Part shown: positions 27,373 to 35,463 of the stretch, in pieces
Position numbering within the stretch: the first letter of the stretch is position 1
How the letters are laid out: the number at the start of each line of letters is the position of its first letter
Assembly (NCBI RefSeq): GCF_001902145.1
Contig: NZ_MRST01000020.1
Coordinates: 62,001 to 126,000, forward strand
Reading direction: 5' to 3'
Length of the DNA: 64,000 nt
Source: Pseudomonas fluorescens
GTDB lineage: Bacteria; Pseudomonadota; Gammaproteobacteria; Pseudomonadales; Pseudomonadaceae
Notes under the pieces: model-generated
Database searches by the model: none
Told to the model about the DNA's origin: nothing
The model's input: the letters and a program-made list of their open reading frames with translations, nothing else
Made by a program: the position numbers and the translations under genes

Positions 27373-29132
27373 AGGTCTGGCGTCTCCAGGGCGATAGGCA
27401 GGGTCAAGGTGAAGATTGCACCATCACCACGGTTAGCGGCACTCAGGCGCCCCCCCAGTTCATGCACGATAGCGTAGGACACCGCCAGCCCCAAGCCGAG
27501 CCCGTCGCCCACCGGTTTGGTGGTGAAAAACGGGTCGAACACGCTGCTCAAATGTTCTTCGGCAATCCCGCCGCCGCTGTCGCAGACACTCAACTGCCAC
27601 AGCTGCTGATCAGCGTGCAGGTGGATTTCCAGGCGTTTGCGCGGTTTATCGGCCATGGCGTCGAGGGCGTTGCGCAGCAGGTTGATCAACACCTGTTCCA
27701 GACGGATCGCGTCGCCGCGTACACAGGCCGGGCGCGTCAGGTCCAGCACCACACCGATGCTTTCGTCACGCAGGCGCGCGTCGAGCAGGTGCAGGGATTG
27801 GTCGACCACTGTCGCCAGGTCCAGCTTTTCGCGCAGGCCGCTGGGGCTCTTGCGGGCGAACGTCTTGAGGTGGCCGGTGAGCGCGGCCATGCGCGTGAGC
27901 ATGTCATCCAACGGTGTGAGGGCCTTGTAGGCATCGTCCACGCGACCATGGTCGAGCAACAGCCGCAGCGTCGCCAGTTGCATGCGCTGGGCGGTCAGCG
28001 GCTGATTGATTTCATGGGCGAGGGCGGCCGACATCTGCCCCAGCGCCGCCAGCTTGGCTGACTGCACCAAACCATCCTGGGCGGTGCGCAACGCCTGGGT
28101 GCGTTCTTCGACCAATTGCTCCAGTTCTTCACGGCTGCGCTGGCGCAAGCGGGCCAGGCGCCAGCGCTGGCTGAGGAACAGCACTAAGAATACCAATGCC
28201 AGCCACGAGCCTGCGGCGGCAAGGCCCGCGTTACGTTGGTCTTCGAAGGCAAACTGGGGTTTGCGCAACAGGTGCAGGGTCCAGCCTTCGTGCTTGAGCG
28301 GTAGCGACTCCCAGATGTAATTGGCGTTGCCGTCGGGGCCGTTGACGCGGATCAAGTGGCTGTTTTCGTCAAAGCGCAGCAGAGGCTGGGTGTCCAGCGG
28401 CTGCAGTTGCTTCTTGTCGTATTGGCGGGTGGCCTTGAGTTCAGCCAGGTCATTTTCGGACAACGGCCGCAGGTTGCGATAACGCCAGCCCGGCTGGTTG
28501 GCGATAAACACGATGCCCCGCGCATCGCTGACCAACAGCAGGTCATTGCCCTGGGCCCATTCGCGCTCCAGCTCGGGGAACTCCAGCTTGACCACCATGG
28601 CACCGAGGAACTGCTCGTGCTCATCCACGACCGCGCTGGAAAGAAAGTAGCCCGGAATACCGGTGGTCACCCCCACCGCATAAAAGCGTCCGGTGCCCTG
28701 GCTCAAGGTCTGGCTGAAATACGGCCTGAACGCGTAGTTGTGGCCGACATAACTGCTGGGCAGGTTCCAGTTGCTGGCGGCCACGGCCAGGCCGGTGCGG
28801 TCCATCAGTTCCAGGGTCGAAGACTGCGCAGCGCCGTTGATGCGCTCCAGCTTGCGGTTGAGCCGGTCTTGCGTGGCGGCGTCCAGCGGGCCCTTCAAGG
28901 CGCTGATCATCTCCGAATCCAGCGCCAGTACGGCGGGCAGGGCACGGTAGCGTTCGATCAGGGTGTGCAGCGAGTTGGCATACAGCGCGAGCTGCTGATT
29001 GGCACGGGCGGCGTCGTCCACCAGGGCCTGGCGTTCGGCATGGCGCGTGGCCAAGGCGGCGGCCAGCACCGCACCGGCGATGATCAACAGGGAATAGAAG
29101 GTCAGGCGCAGGGGGCGAGGGATCACGATCAT
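27366..29132 (-). CDS. DctB-type sensor histidine kinase
   Basis: 588 residues if started at ATG 29132 (MIVIPRPLRLTFYSLLI). No strong ribosome site is visible, and the frame is open to 29198, so the start is uncertain. TM1 is at about residues 8-28. The periplasmic double-PAS/Cache sensor (about 30-285) is of the DctB kind (VAASNWNLPSSYVGHNYAFRPYFSQ; GVTTGIPGYFLSSAV). TM2 is near 290-310, then a coiled coil and the NtrB-like H-box (LAALGQMSAALAHEINQPLT), N-box and G-boxes (FFTTKPVGDGLGLGLAVSY). It senses a C4/C5 dicarboxylate outside the membrane and phosphorylates the downstream DctD-like regulator. Confidence 0.9.
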   Translation of the reverse strand: MIVIPRPLRLTFYSLLIIAGAVLAAALATRHAERQALVDDAARANQQLALYANSLHTLIERYRALPAVLALDSEMISALKGPLDAATQDRLNRKLERINGAAQSSTLELMDRTGLAVAASNWNLPSSYVGHNYAFRPYFSQTLSQGTGRFYAVGVTTGIPGYFLSSAVVDEHEQFLGAMVVKLEFPELEREWAQGNDLLLVSDARGIVFIANQPGWRYRNLRPLSENDLAELKATRQYDKKQLQPLDTQPLLRFDENSHLIRVNGPDGNANYIWESLPLKHEGWTLHLLRKPQFAFEDQRNAGLAAAGSWLALVFLVLFLSQRWRLARLRQRSREELEQLVEERTQALRTAQDGLVQSAKLAALGQMSAALAHEINQPLTAQRMQLATLRLLLDHGRVDDAYKALTPLDDMLTRMAALTGHLKTFARKSPSGLREKLDLATVVDQSLHLLDARLRDESIGVVLDLTRPACVRGDAIRLEQVLINLLRNALDAMADKPRKRLEIHLHADQQLWQLSVCDSGGGIAEEHLSSVFDPFFTTKPVGDGLGLGLAVSYAIVHELGGRLSAANRGDGAIFTLTLPIALETPDLC

Positions 29133-29236
29133 ACGATGATGAACAGGCACGGTAAGGGGCGAGCACCATAGCATGGGCGGCTCATATCTTGTGGCCAAGG
29201 AGCTTGTGTGGGAGCTAGCCCCCTTGCTCCAGGCAG

Positions 29237-29275
29237 AAAAAAAGGCGACTGGGCCATGGGGCCGCAGTCGCCTTT
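29237..29275 (-). terminator. Terminator of the fumarase gene
   Basis: An 11-bp perfect stem (aaaggcgactg 29241-29251 / cagtcgccttt 29265-29275) with a run of T on the minus strand, 20 bp after the fumarase stop. A degraded REP fragment (tgtgggagctagcc) lies just beyond, at about 29206-29220. Confidence 0.88.
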
Positions 29276-29294
29276 ATTCTTTTGGATGAGGTGC

Positions 29295-30818
29295 TTACTG
29301 CACTTCTACCGCCAGGCTGTCACTGATCTTTTTCTGCCAGATGGCAGGACCGGTGATGTGGACTGACTCACCTTTGCTGTCCACTGCAACGGTGACCGGC
29401 ATGTCTTTGACGTCGAACTCGTAGATGGCTTCCATACCCAGTTCGGCGAAGGCAACCACGCGCGACTTCTTGATGGCTTGGGCCACCAGGTACGCGGCGC
29501 CGCCCACGGCCATCAGGTACACGGCCTTGTGGTCCTTGATCGCTTCGATGGCGGTCGGGCCGCGCTCGGACTTGCCGATCATGCCCAGCAGGCCGGTTTG
29601 CTCGAGGATCTGACGGGTGAACTTGTCCATCCGCGTCGCGGTGGTCGGGCCCGCCGGGCCAACCACTTCTTCGCGCACCGGATCAACCGGGCCGACGTAG
29701 TAGATAAAGCGGCCCTTGAGGTCCACCGGCAAGGTTTCGCCCTTGTTCAGCATCTCGACCATGCGCTTGTGCGCCGCGTCGCGACCGGTGAGCATCTTGC
29801 CGTTGAGCAGTACGGTTTCGCCCGGCTTCCAGCTCTGCACTTCTTCCGGGGTCAGGGTGTCGAGGTTGACGCGACGGGCCGATGGGCCGGCTTCCCAGAC
29901 GATTTCCGGGTAGGCGTCCAACGGTGGCGCTTCCAGCGACGCCGGGCCCGAACCGTCGAGCACGAAGTGTGCGTGACGGGTGGCGGCGCAGTTGGGGATC
30001 ATGCACACCGGCAGGGAGGCGGCGTGGGTCGGGTAGTCCATGATCTTCACGTCGAGTACGGTGGTCAGGCCACCCAGGCCCTGGGCGCCGATACCCAGTT
30101 GGTTGACCTTCTCGAACAGCTCCAGGCGCATTTCTTCGATACGGTTCTGCGGGCCGCGCTTTTTCAGCTCGTGGATGTCGATGGACTCCATCAACACTTC
30201 TTTGGCCATTACTGCGGCTTTCTCGGCGGTACCGCCGATGCCGATGCCGAGCATGCCCGGTGGGCACCAGCCGGCGCCCATGGTCGGAACAGTCTTGAGC
30301 ACCCAGTCGACGATCGAGTCGGACGGGTTGAGCATGGCCATTTTCGACTTGTTTTCGGAACCGCCACCTTTGGCCGCCACGTCCACTTCCACGGTGTTAC
30401 CCGGGACGATGGAGTAGTGGATGACCGCAGGGGTGTTGTCCTTGGTGTTCTTGCGGGCGCCGGCCGGGTCGGCGAGGATCGAGGCACGCAGGACGTTTTC
30501 TGGCAGGTTGTAGGCGCGACGCACGCCTTCGTTGATCATGTCGTCCAGGCCCATGGTGGCGCCATCCCAACGCACATCCATGCCTACGCGCACGAACACG
30601 GTGACGATACCGGTGTCCTGGCAGATCGGGCGGTGGCCGGTGGCACACATGCGCGAGTTGATCAGGATCTGGGCGATGGAGTCACGGGCCGCCGGCGATT
30701 CTTCGCGCAGGTAGGCTTCGTGCATGGCCTGGATGAAGTCAACGGGGTGGTAGTAGGAAATGAATTGCAGGGCGTCGGCAACGCTCTGAATCAGGTCGTC
30801 TTGCTTGATCACGGTCAT
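29295..30818 (-). CDS. fumA: Fumarate hydratase, class I (iron-sulfur)
   Basis: 507 residues from ATG 30818 with AGAGGAG upstream; an in-frame ATG at 30845 lacks such a site. It contains both the alpha and beta parts of class I fumarase in one chain. Cluster cysteines lie in CATGHRPICQDTG and the CMIPNCAATRH region. The beta part has VGPAGPTTATRMDKFT and GKSERGPTAIEAIKDH. It interconverts fumarate and malate in the TCA cycle with an oxygen-sensitive 4Fe-4S cluster. It stands alone, with its own terminator. Confidence 0.95.
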   Translation of the reverse strand: MTVIKQDDLIQSVADALQFISYYHPVDFIQAMHEAYLREESPAARDSIAQILINSRMCATGHRPICQDTGIVTVFVRVGMDVRWDGATMGLDDMINEGVRRAYNLPENVLRASILADPAGARKNTKDNTPAVIHYSIVPGNTVEVDVAAKGGGSENKSKMAMLNPSDSIVDWVLKTVPTMGAGWCPPGMLGIGIGGTAEKAAVMAKEVLMESIDIHELKKRGPQNRIEEMRLELFEKVNQLGIGAQGLGGLTTVLDVKIMDYPTHAASLPVCMIPNCAATRHAHFVLDGSGPASLEAPPLDAYPEIVWEAGPSARRVNLDTLTPEEVQSWKPGETVLLNGKMLTGRDAAHKRMVEMLNKGETLPVDLKGRFIYYVGPVDPVREEVVGPAGPTTATRMDKFTRQILEQTGLLGMIGKSERGPTAIEAIKDHKAVYLMAVGGAAYLVAQAIKKSRVVAFAELGMEAIYEFDVKDMPVTVAVDSKGESVHITGPAIWQKKISDSLAVEVQ

Positions 30819-31121
30819 GAGTCGCGCTCCTCTATAAGGGAACATTCAATAAAGATGGCGTCAGTGTTGCATCGGTCGGCTGAAGCCATCTTTCCAAGGC
30901 ACGCCAGAATGGTGCAGGCGCGACGCTAAAAAGGCGCGGCAGTATAACCCGGCACGGTGGCCGATACACCCGACTATGGTCACGAATGCCCGGCCCGGTT
31001 ATCTGTAGGAGCGAGCTTGCTCGCGAAAAGCGTGAATCTGGTGGGTTTCATCAGGTTGTCCGCGTTATCGTTAGCGATCTTCGCGAGCAAGCTCGCTCCT
31101 ACCTATAGAGGTAACGGCGTT
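30819..31121. other. Divergent gap between fumarase and ferredoxin reductase genes
   Basis: 303 bp. It holds the fumarase leader (GAGGAG site) and a REPIN at 31003-31102 that reaches to 20 nt before the reductase ATG. No gene is seen. In P. aeruginosa the diguanylate cyclase sadC is recalled to lie at this position. Confidence 0.6.
31003..31102. repeat. REPIN in the leader of the ferredoxin reductase gene, GTAGGAGCGAGC type
   Basis: Complete inverted pair with the GCGTTATCGTTAGCG core. It ends 20 nt before ATG 31122; the ribosome site AGAGGTAAC follows directly. A longer open frame from 30957 is only the translation of this repeat. Confidence 0.9.
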
Positions 31122-32063
31122 ATGCCTGAACTGTACGTCGGCGAACGCCACTGGTCTGTCTCCCCCGGCAGCAACCTGCTGGATGCCTTGAATCAGGCCG
31201 GCGTGGCCGTGCCCTTCAGTTGCCGGGCCGGCAGTTGCCATGCGTGCCTGGTGCGTTGCGAGGGCGAGGTTGACGACCAGCAGCCCGAGGCCCTGAGCCC
31301 GACGCAGCGCCAGCAAGGTTGGCGCCTGGCGTGCCAGTGCCGGGTCAGTGCGGACCTGAAGGTCGAAGCGTTTGACCCTCAGCGCGATGGCCTGCCCGCC
31401 CAGGTGGTGGGCGCCGATTGGCTGAGTTCGACGGTACTGCGCCTGCGTCTGCAACCGGAACGTGCCCTGCGGTACAACGCCGGGCAGCATCTGGTGCTGT
31501 GGGCGGGGCAGGTGGCGCGCCCTTATTCCCTGGCGAGCCTGCCTCAGGAGGAGCCGTACCTGGAGTTTCATATCGAGTGTCGCCAACCCGGTGCATTCAG
31601 CGATGCGGCGCGACAGTTGAAGGTCGGTGATCCTTTGCGCCTGGGCGAGCTGCGGGGTGGAGCGCTGCACTATGATCCTGACTGGCAATCGCGGCCTTTG
31701 TGGTTGCTGGCTTCCGGTACCGGCCTGGGGCCCTTGTGGGGTGTGTTGCGTGAGGCTCTGCGCCAGGATCATCAAGGCGAGATTCGCGTGATTCACCTGG
31801 CCCATGAGGCCGAGGCTCATTATCTGGCTGAACCCCTGGCAGCCCTTGCCGCCCAGCATGGGAACCTGACCGTGGAGCTATGGACCGCGGCGCAGTTGCA
31901 GCCGGCATTGGCGCAACTGCGGCTGGTTTCCCGGCACACCCTGGCCTTGCTTTGCGGGCACCCAGCCAGCGTCGAGGCCTTTTCCAAGCGCTTGTTCCTG
32001 GCGGGACTGCCGCGTAATCAATTGCTGGCGGATGTGTTTCTATCCCGCCCTTTCACTTTATGA
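31122..32063 (+). CDS. Iron-sulfur-binding ferredoxin reductase
   Basis: 313 residues. An N-terminal plant-type 2Fe-2S ferredoxin domain (about 1-85) has the cysteines CRAGSCHAC and LACQC. An FAD/NAD(P)-reductase domain follows: RPYSLAS at about 140 (flavin-binding R-x-Y-S), WLLASGTGLGPLWGVLREAL (pyridine-nucleotide site) and a C-terminal CGHPASVEAFSKRLF. It transfers electrons from NAD(P)H through FAD to the 2Fe-2S centre in the cytoplasm. The partner oxygenase or acceptor is unknown. The start is set by GAGGTAAC after the REPIN. It is followed by a REP pair and a MITE-like element, not by a coding partner. Confidence 0.9.
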   Translation: MPELYVGERHWSVSPGSNLLDALNQAGVAVPFSCRAGSCHACLVRCEGEVDDQQPEALSPTQRQQGWRLACQCRVSADLKVEAFDPQRDGLPAQVVGADWLSSTVLRLRLQPERALRYNAGQHLVLWAGQVARPYSLASLPQEEPYLEFHIECRQPGAFSDAARQLKVGDPLRLGELRGGALHYDPDWQSRPLWLLASGTGLGPLWGVLREALRQDHQGEIRVIHLAHEAEAHYLAEPLAALAAQHGNLTVELWTAAQLQPALAQLRLVSRHTLALLCGHPASVEAFSKRLFLAGLPRNQLLADVFLSRPFTL

Positions 32064-32114
32064 AAAGCCTGCTCAAGTCGGTATCGGAGTTTATCGCCCG
32101 GCGCTGATGACGCC

Positions 32115-32190
32115 ATCGCAGGCAAGCCAACTCCCACAGTAGACCGAGTTGTCTGACCAGACACGGACTACTGTGTGGCTTGCCTGCGAT
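32115..32190. repeat. REP pair in inverted configuration, GGCAAGCC/CTGCGAT type
   Basis: atcgcaggcaagccaactcc ... tgtgtggcttgcctgcgat, with a linker that itself pairs (gtagaccg...cggactac). Its right end runs into the target duplication of the MITE-like element, suggesting the element inserted at the edge of this REP. Confidence 0.8.
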
Positions 32191-32192
32191 GA
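32185..32192 (+). repeat. Left target-site duplication of the MITE-like element
   Basis: TGCGATGA, identical to 32734-32741 on the other side of the element. Confidence 0.75.
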
Positions 32193-32733
32193 GCATAGGT
32201 ATCTACACAACTTTGTAGCCTGTAGCAGCCGACGGTAACCACGATGCGAAGCGAGCCGCTCTTGATCTTGATCTGCTTTTGATCTTGATCTTAGGCGCCC
32301 CGTTAAACCACGCTGGCCGGAATTCGACAGGGATTTGGGGGGTAAACCGGCAGGGATGCCGGTTTAGCCGCCCCGCGCCATGGATGGCGCGTGGCGGCGG
32401 CCCCCCAAATCACTGGCGGATTACGGGCACACCGAGCCTGAGCGAGGTGCCGAGTGGTGGGGCAAGAGCCTTTTGGTTACTTTTGGGCTCTTCAACAGTG
32501 ACCCGCTGTAAAAGCGGAACCAATAGCAGCCATTACCGCAGGAACGGATATGTACGCGGTCTGATCCGAAATCCTGGTCGGCTTTCAGGCCGCCTTCGCA
32601 GCGATGCGGCGACCCGACAAGCCAGCTCCCACATTGGATCGCGGGGCATCAGTTAGATCAGCGTCGGCTGCCAGGCCGTCTTCGCGGGAGCAAGCTCCCT
32701 TGCGTCGCATTAAAGTTGTGTAGATACCTATGC
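32193..32733. mobile_element. MITE-like non-autonomous element, 541 bp
   Basis: Perfect 22-bp terminal inverted repeats (32193-32214, starting gcataggtatctacac; 32712-32733 is its exact complement) with 8-bp direct repeats TGCGATGA outside. The inside holds a gatcttgatc-type repeat (about 32258-32292), a predicted branched fold at 32332-32411, a hairpin at 32464-32492 (aagagcc/ggctctt) and REP-like pieces near the right end (caagccagctcccacattgg). No transposase is encoded. A 125-codon frame at 32279-32656 looks non-coding. The internal sequence resembles a repeated intergenic element common in fluorescent pseudomonads (recollection). It makes up most of the 766-bp gap between the reductase and pyruvate kinase genes. 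Confidence 0.78.
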
Positions 32734-32741
32734 TGCGATGA
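32734..32741 (+). repeat. Right target-site duplication of the MITE-like element
   Basis: TGCGATGA, directly after the right terminal repeat. Removing the element and one copy restores a continuous REP end (gcctgcgatgaggccc). Confidence 0.75.
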
Positions 32742-32777
32742 GGCCCTGAAATTCAACACATCGGCCTGCATTGAAAT

Positions 32778-32812
32778 GCAAAAAGCCCCGCCATTCACAT
32801 GGCGGGGCTTTT
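32778..32812 (-). terminator. Terminator of the pyruvate kinase gene
   Basis: A 13-bp perfect stem (aaaagccccgcca / tggcggggctttt) with a T-rich tail on the minus strand, 18 bp after the pykA stop. Confidence 0.9.
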
Positions 32813-32829
32813 GTTTTTCAGCCTGTCAC

Positions 32830-34281
32830 TCAGACCTGCGGGTCGCCCACATGCAGGATCTTCATGCCATTGGTGCCACCGGTGGTGTGGTAGCTGTCGC
32901 CCTTGGTCAGGATGACCCAGTCGCCTTTCTCCACGACGCCGCGTTTGACCAGCTCGTCGATCGCCTTCTGGCTGACTTCGTTCGGTGCCAGCGACGCCGG
33001 GTCGAACGGGATGGTGTACACGCCACGGAACATGGCCGCGCGGGCCTGGGCTTCGCGGTGTGGGGTGAACGCGTAGATCGGCACCGAGGAACGGATGCGC
33101 GACATGATCAACGGCGTGTAGCCACTTTCGGTCAAGGCGATGATCGCTTTCACGCCCGGGAAGTGGTTGGCGGTGTACATGGCAGCCAGGGCGATGCTCT
33201 GGTCGCAGCTTTCGAAGACTTTGCCGATGCGGTGGCTGGAAGTCTTGCTGGTCGGGTGCTTTTCGGCACCGACGCAGATACGCGCCATGGCCTGCACGGC
33301 CTCCAGCGGGTACGGGCCGGCAGCACTTTCAGCCGAGAGCATCACGGCGTCGGTGTAGTCGAGCACGGCGTTGGCCACGTCGGACACTTCGGCACGGGTC
33401 GGCATCGGGTTCTGGATCATCGACTCCATCATCTGGGTCGCAACGATCACCGCTTTGTTGTGACGGCGTGCGTGCAGGATGATCTTCTTCTGGATACCGA
33501 TCAGCTCGGCGTCACCGATTTCCACGCCCAGGTCGCCACGGGCAACCATTACGGCATCGGAGGCCTTGATCAGGCCGTCGAGGGTTTCATCGTCGGCCAC
33601 GGCTTCAGCACGTTCGATCTTCGCTACCAGCCAGGCGGTACCGCCGGCTTCGTCGCGCAGCTTACGGGCGTATTCCATGTCGGCGGCGTCGCGCGGGAAG
33701 GACACGGCGAGGTAGTCCACTTCCATTTCGGCGGCGAGCTTGATGTCGGCCTTGTCTTTTTCAGTCAGGGCCGGCGCCGTCAGGCCGCCACCGCGACGGT
33801 TGATGCCTTTGTGGTCCGACAGCGGGCCGCCGATGATCACGGTGCAGTTCAGTTCGGTCGGGGTGGCGGTATCGACGCGCATCACCACACGGCCGTCGTC
33901 CAGCAGCAGCTCGTCACCGACGCCGCAGTCCTTGACCAGGTCTGGGTAGTCGATACCCACCACGTCCTGGGTGCCTTCGGTCAGCGGGTGGCTGGTGGAG
34001 AAGGTGAACTTGTCACCGATCTTCAGCTCGATCCGCTTGTTGGCGAATTTGGCGATACGGATTTTCGGGCCTTGCAAGTCACCCAAGAGTGCAACGAAGC
34101 GGCCATGCTTGGCGGCGAGGTCACGCACCAGCTTGGCGCGAGCCTTGTGCTCGTCCGGGGTGCCGTGGGAGAAGTTCAGACGGGCGACGTCCAAACCAGC
34201 CAGAATCAGCTGTTCGAGGACTTCCGGCGAGTTACTGGCCGGGCCAAGGGTGGCGACGATTTTGGTACGACGGACGGACAT
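32830..34281 (-). CDS. pykA: Pyruvate kinase
   Basis: 483 residues, full length. The N-terminal RRTKIVATLGPAS, the active-site MVARGDLGVEIG and IVATQMMESMI, and the allosteric C-terminal domain (about 350-480) are all present. It makes pyruvate and ATP from phosphoenolpyruvate, finishing the lower glycolytic route fed by the Entner-Doudoroff genes at 15149-19151. It is monocistronic with its own terminator. No HexR-type TTGT-N7-ACAA site was found in the 173 bp upstream. Confidence 0.96.
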   Translation of the reverse strand: MSVRRTKIVATLGPASNSPEVLEQLILAGLDVARLNFSHGTPDEHKARAKLVRDLAAKHGRFVALLGDLQGPKIRIAKFANKRIELKIGDKFTFSTSHPLTEGTQDVVGIDYPDLVKDCGVGDELLLDDGRVVMRVDTATPTELNCTVIIGGPLSDHKGINRRGGGLTAPALTEKDKADIKLAAEMEVDYLAVSFPRDAADMEYARKLRDEAGGTAWLVAKIERAEAVADDETLDGLIKASDAVMVARGDLGVEIGDAELIGIQKKIILHARRHNKAVIVATQMMESMIQNPMPTRAEVSDVANAVLDYTDAVMLSAESAAGPYPLEAVQAMARICVGAEKHPTSKTSSHRIGKVFESCDQSIALAAMYTANHFPGVKAIIALTESGYTPLIMSRIRSSVPIYAFTPHREAQARAAMFRGVYTIPFDPASLAPNEVSQKAIDELVKRGVVEKGDWVILTKGDSYHTTGGTNGMKILHVGDPQV

Positions 34282-34454
34282 GCACGGACTCCTGAGTTCA
34301 AGCGCTGGGGAAGGCTACTATGCTCTTTCGTTGTAGTCATTGTTCGTTTGCACTACTTATCGACGATTGGCTTGTTTTGGCTGCGGTTGAATAGGCAAAC
34401 ACCTTGAAGATTTTCGACCAGGGGTCGATACACTGCACAAGACAGGAGAACCCC

Positions 34455-34829
34455 ATGCGAATTTTGCTCGTTGCTGCCCTGGCCGTCAGTGTTGTCGGCT
34501 GTACCCGCTGGTCGATGGACCACCATTTGAACAACGCTTACCGCGCCTATGGGGTTGGTGATTGCCAACGTGTCACCCTGGAGTTGTCCCAGGTCGATCG
34601 CGAGAGCCGTACCCGCCGCTACGTGCAACCGGAGGTTTCGATGTTGCGCGGGCAGTGCCTGGAACGCCAGAAACTGTTTGTCGATGCCGCACAGACCTAT
34701 CAGTTCATCATCGGCCACTACCCGTCGAGTGAGTACGCCTATCGAGCCCGTGCGCGGCTCGATACCTTGCAGCAATTAGGGCATCTGCCGGCTGCAGGCC
34801 TGGCAAAACCAAGGCCTGCGTCGTTGTAA
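34455..34829 (+). CDS. TPR-like small lipoprotein
   Basis: 124 residues from ATG 34455 (AGGAG upstream); the frame opens at 34404. The signal peptide ends in lipobox VVGC (Cys16). The mature part has tetratricopeptide-type helices (NNAYRAYGVGDCQRVTLELSQVDR; DAAQTYQFIIGHYPSSEYAYRARARLDTL). It would be an outer- or inner-membrane-anchored periplasmic protein that binds a partner. Partner unknown. It diverges from pykA and is followed by a PilZ gene, separated by 222 bp. Confidence 0.82.
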   Translation: MRILLVAALAVSVVGCTRWSMDHHLNNAYRAYGVGDCQRVTLELSQVDRESRTRRYVQPEVSMLRGQCLERQKLFVDAAQTYQFIIGHYPSSEYAYRARARLDTLQQLGHLPAAGLAKPRPASL

Positions 34830-35051
34830 GGGTATTTGTCGCTTCATGGCTGGCCTGTCGCCAGTCTTGCGCTAATCTTTGAATGTCTGTTTGTGCAGTT
34901 TCCCATTCGAACGGATGCAAGGCCCGGATTCGGCAGCTGTTTGGTGACAAGCGGTACGTGATGTCACACCGAGATCCAGGGAGAGCGAGCGATTGCTTGT
35001 TCCGAATCACTGGCACGGCCAGATTTTTGGCTATTGGATGGCAACTTCACC

Positions 35052-35411
35052 ATGTTTACCGAACGACGGATCGAGCGGCATCAACTGCCGTATTTTCTGC
35101 AGGTGTTCAATCGTATTACTGACAAGCCAATCGGCTATCTTGGAAATGTGTCTGAAAACGGTCTGATGTTGATCAGCTCGTTACCCATGATGACCGAGGT
35201 GGATTTCGAGCTGCGCTTGAAAGTGCCGGTGGCGCAAGGCGAGTTCAAGGCGATTGACCTCACGGCAACCTGCTTGTGGAGTCACGAGGATGTCACCCCG
35301 CAGCATTACGACTCGGGGTTCAGCGTGCTTGAGGCGCCCGAAGAGTACCGGCACCTGATCAGCGCGCTGTTGCAGTACTTCAGCTTTTACCCTTTGCAGG
35401 CCTCTGTCTGA
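35052..35411 (+). CDS. PilZ-domain c-di-GMP-binding protein
   Basis: 119 residues from ATG 35052 (MFTERRIERHQLPYF); an alternative ATG at 35034 adds six residues. Both c-di-GMP motifs are present: the RxxxR stretch (RRIER) at the N-terminus and the [DN]xSxxG motif as NVSENG about 30 residues later, followed by the PilZ beta-barrel and a C-terminal helix. A single-domain PilZ protein acts as a c-di-GMP effector in the cytoplasm. The target is unknown. It converges with the DUF58 gene of the MoxR operon. Confidence 0.9.
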   Translation: MFTERRIERHQLPYFLQVFNRITDKPIGYLGNVSENGLMLISSLPMMTEVDFELRLKVPVAQGEFKAIDLTATCLWSHEDVTPQHYDSGFSVLEAPEEYRHLISALLQYFSFYPLQASV

Positions 35412-35463
35412 GTTATGCGTGGGGTCGTGGCCATTTCCTGGTCATGACCCTGCGCAGTCATCC

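Noticed and set aside
29478..30929. A 483-codon frame opposite fumarase
   Set aside because: Shadow of the class I fumarase gene, which has all catalytic segments and a terminator.
30957..31121. Longer N-terminus for the ferredoxin reductase
   Set aside because: The extra 55 codons translate the REPIN and contain ASLLAKS/ASKLAPT repeats seen wherever a GAGCGAGC REPIN is read in frame. The ribosome site marks 31122 as the start.
32279..32656. A 125-codon frame inside the MITE-like element
   Set aside because: It runs through the branched fold and REP fragments, has no ribosome site and low-complexity, Arg/Gly/Ser-rich composition. It is better explained as chance frame in a repeated non-coding element.
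34282..34454. Possible HexR site upstream of pykA (TTGTAGTCATTGTT)
   Set aside because: The second half is not ACAA at the right spacing; it does not fit TTGT-N7-ACAA.
35410..35450. Possible terminator between the PilZ and DUF58 genes (gggtcgtgg...gaccc)
   Set aside because: The stem is short and interrupted, and no T-run follows in either direction.
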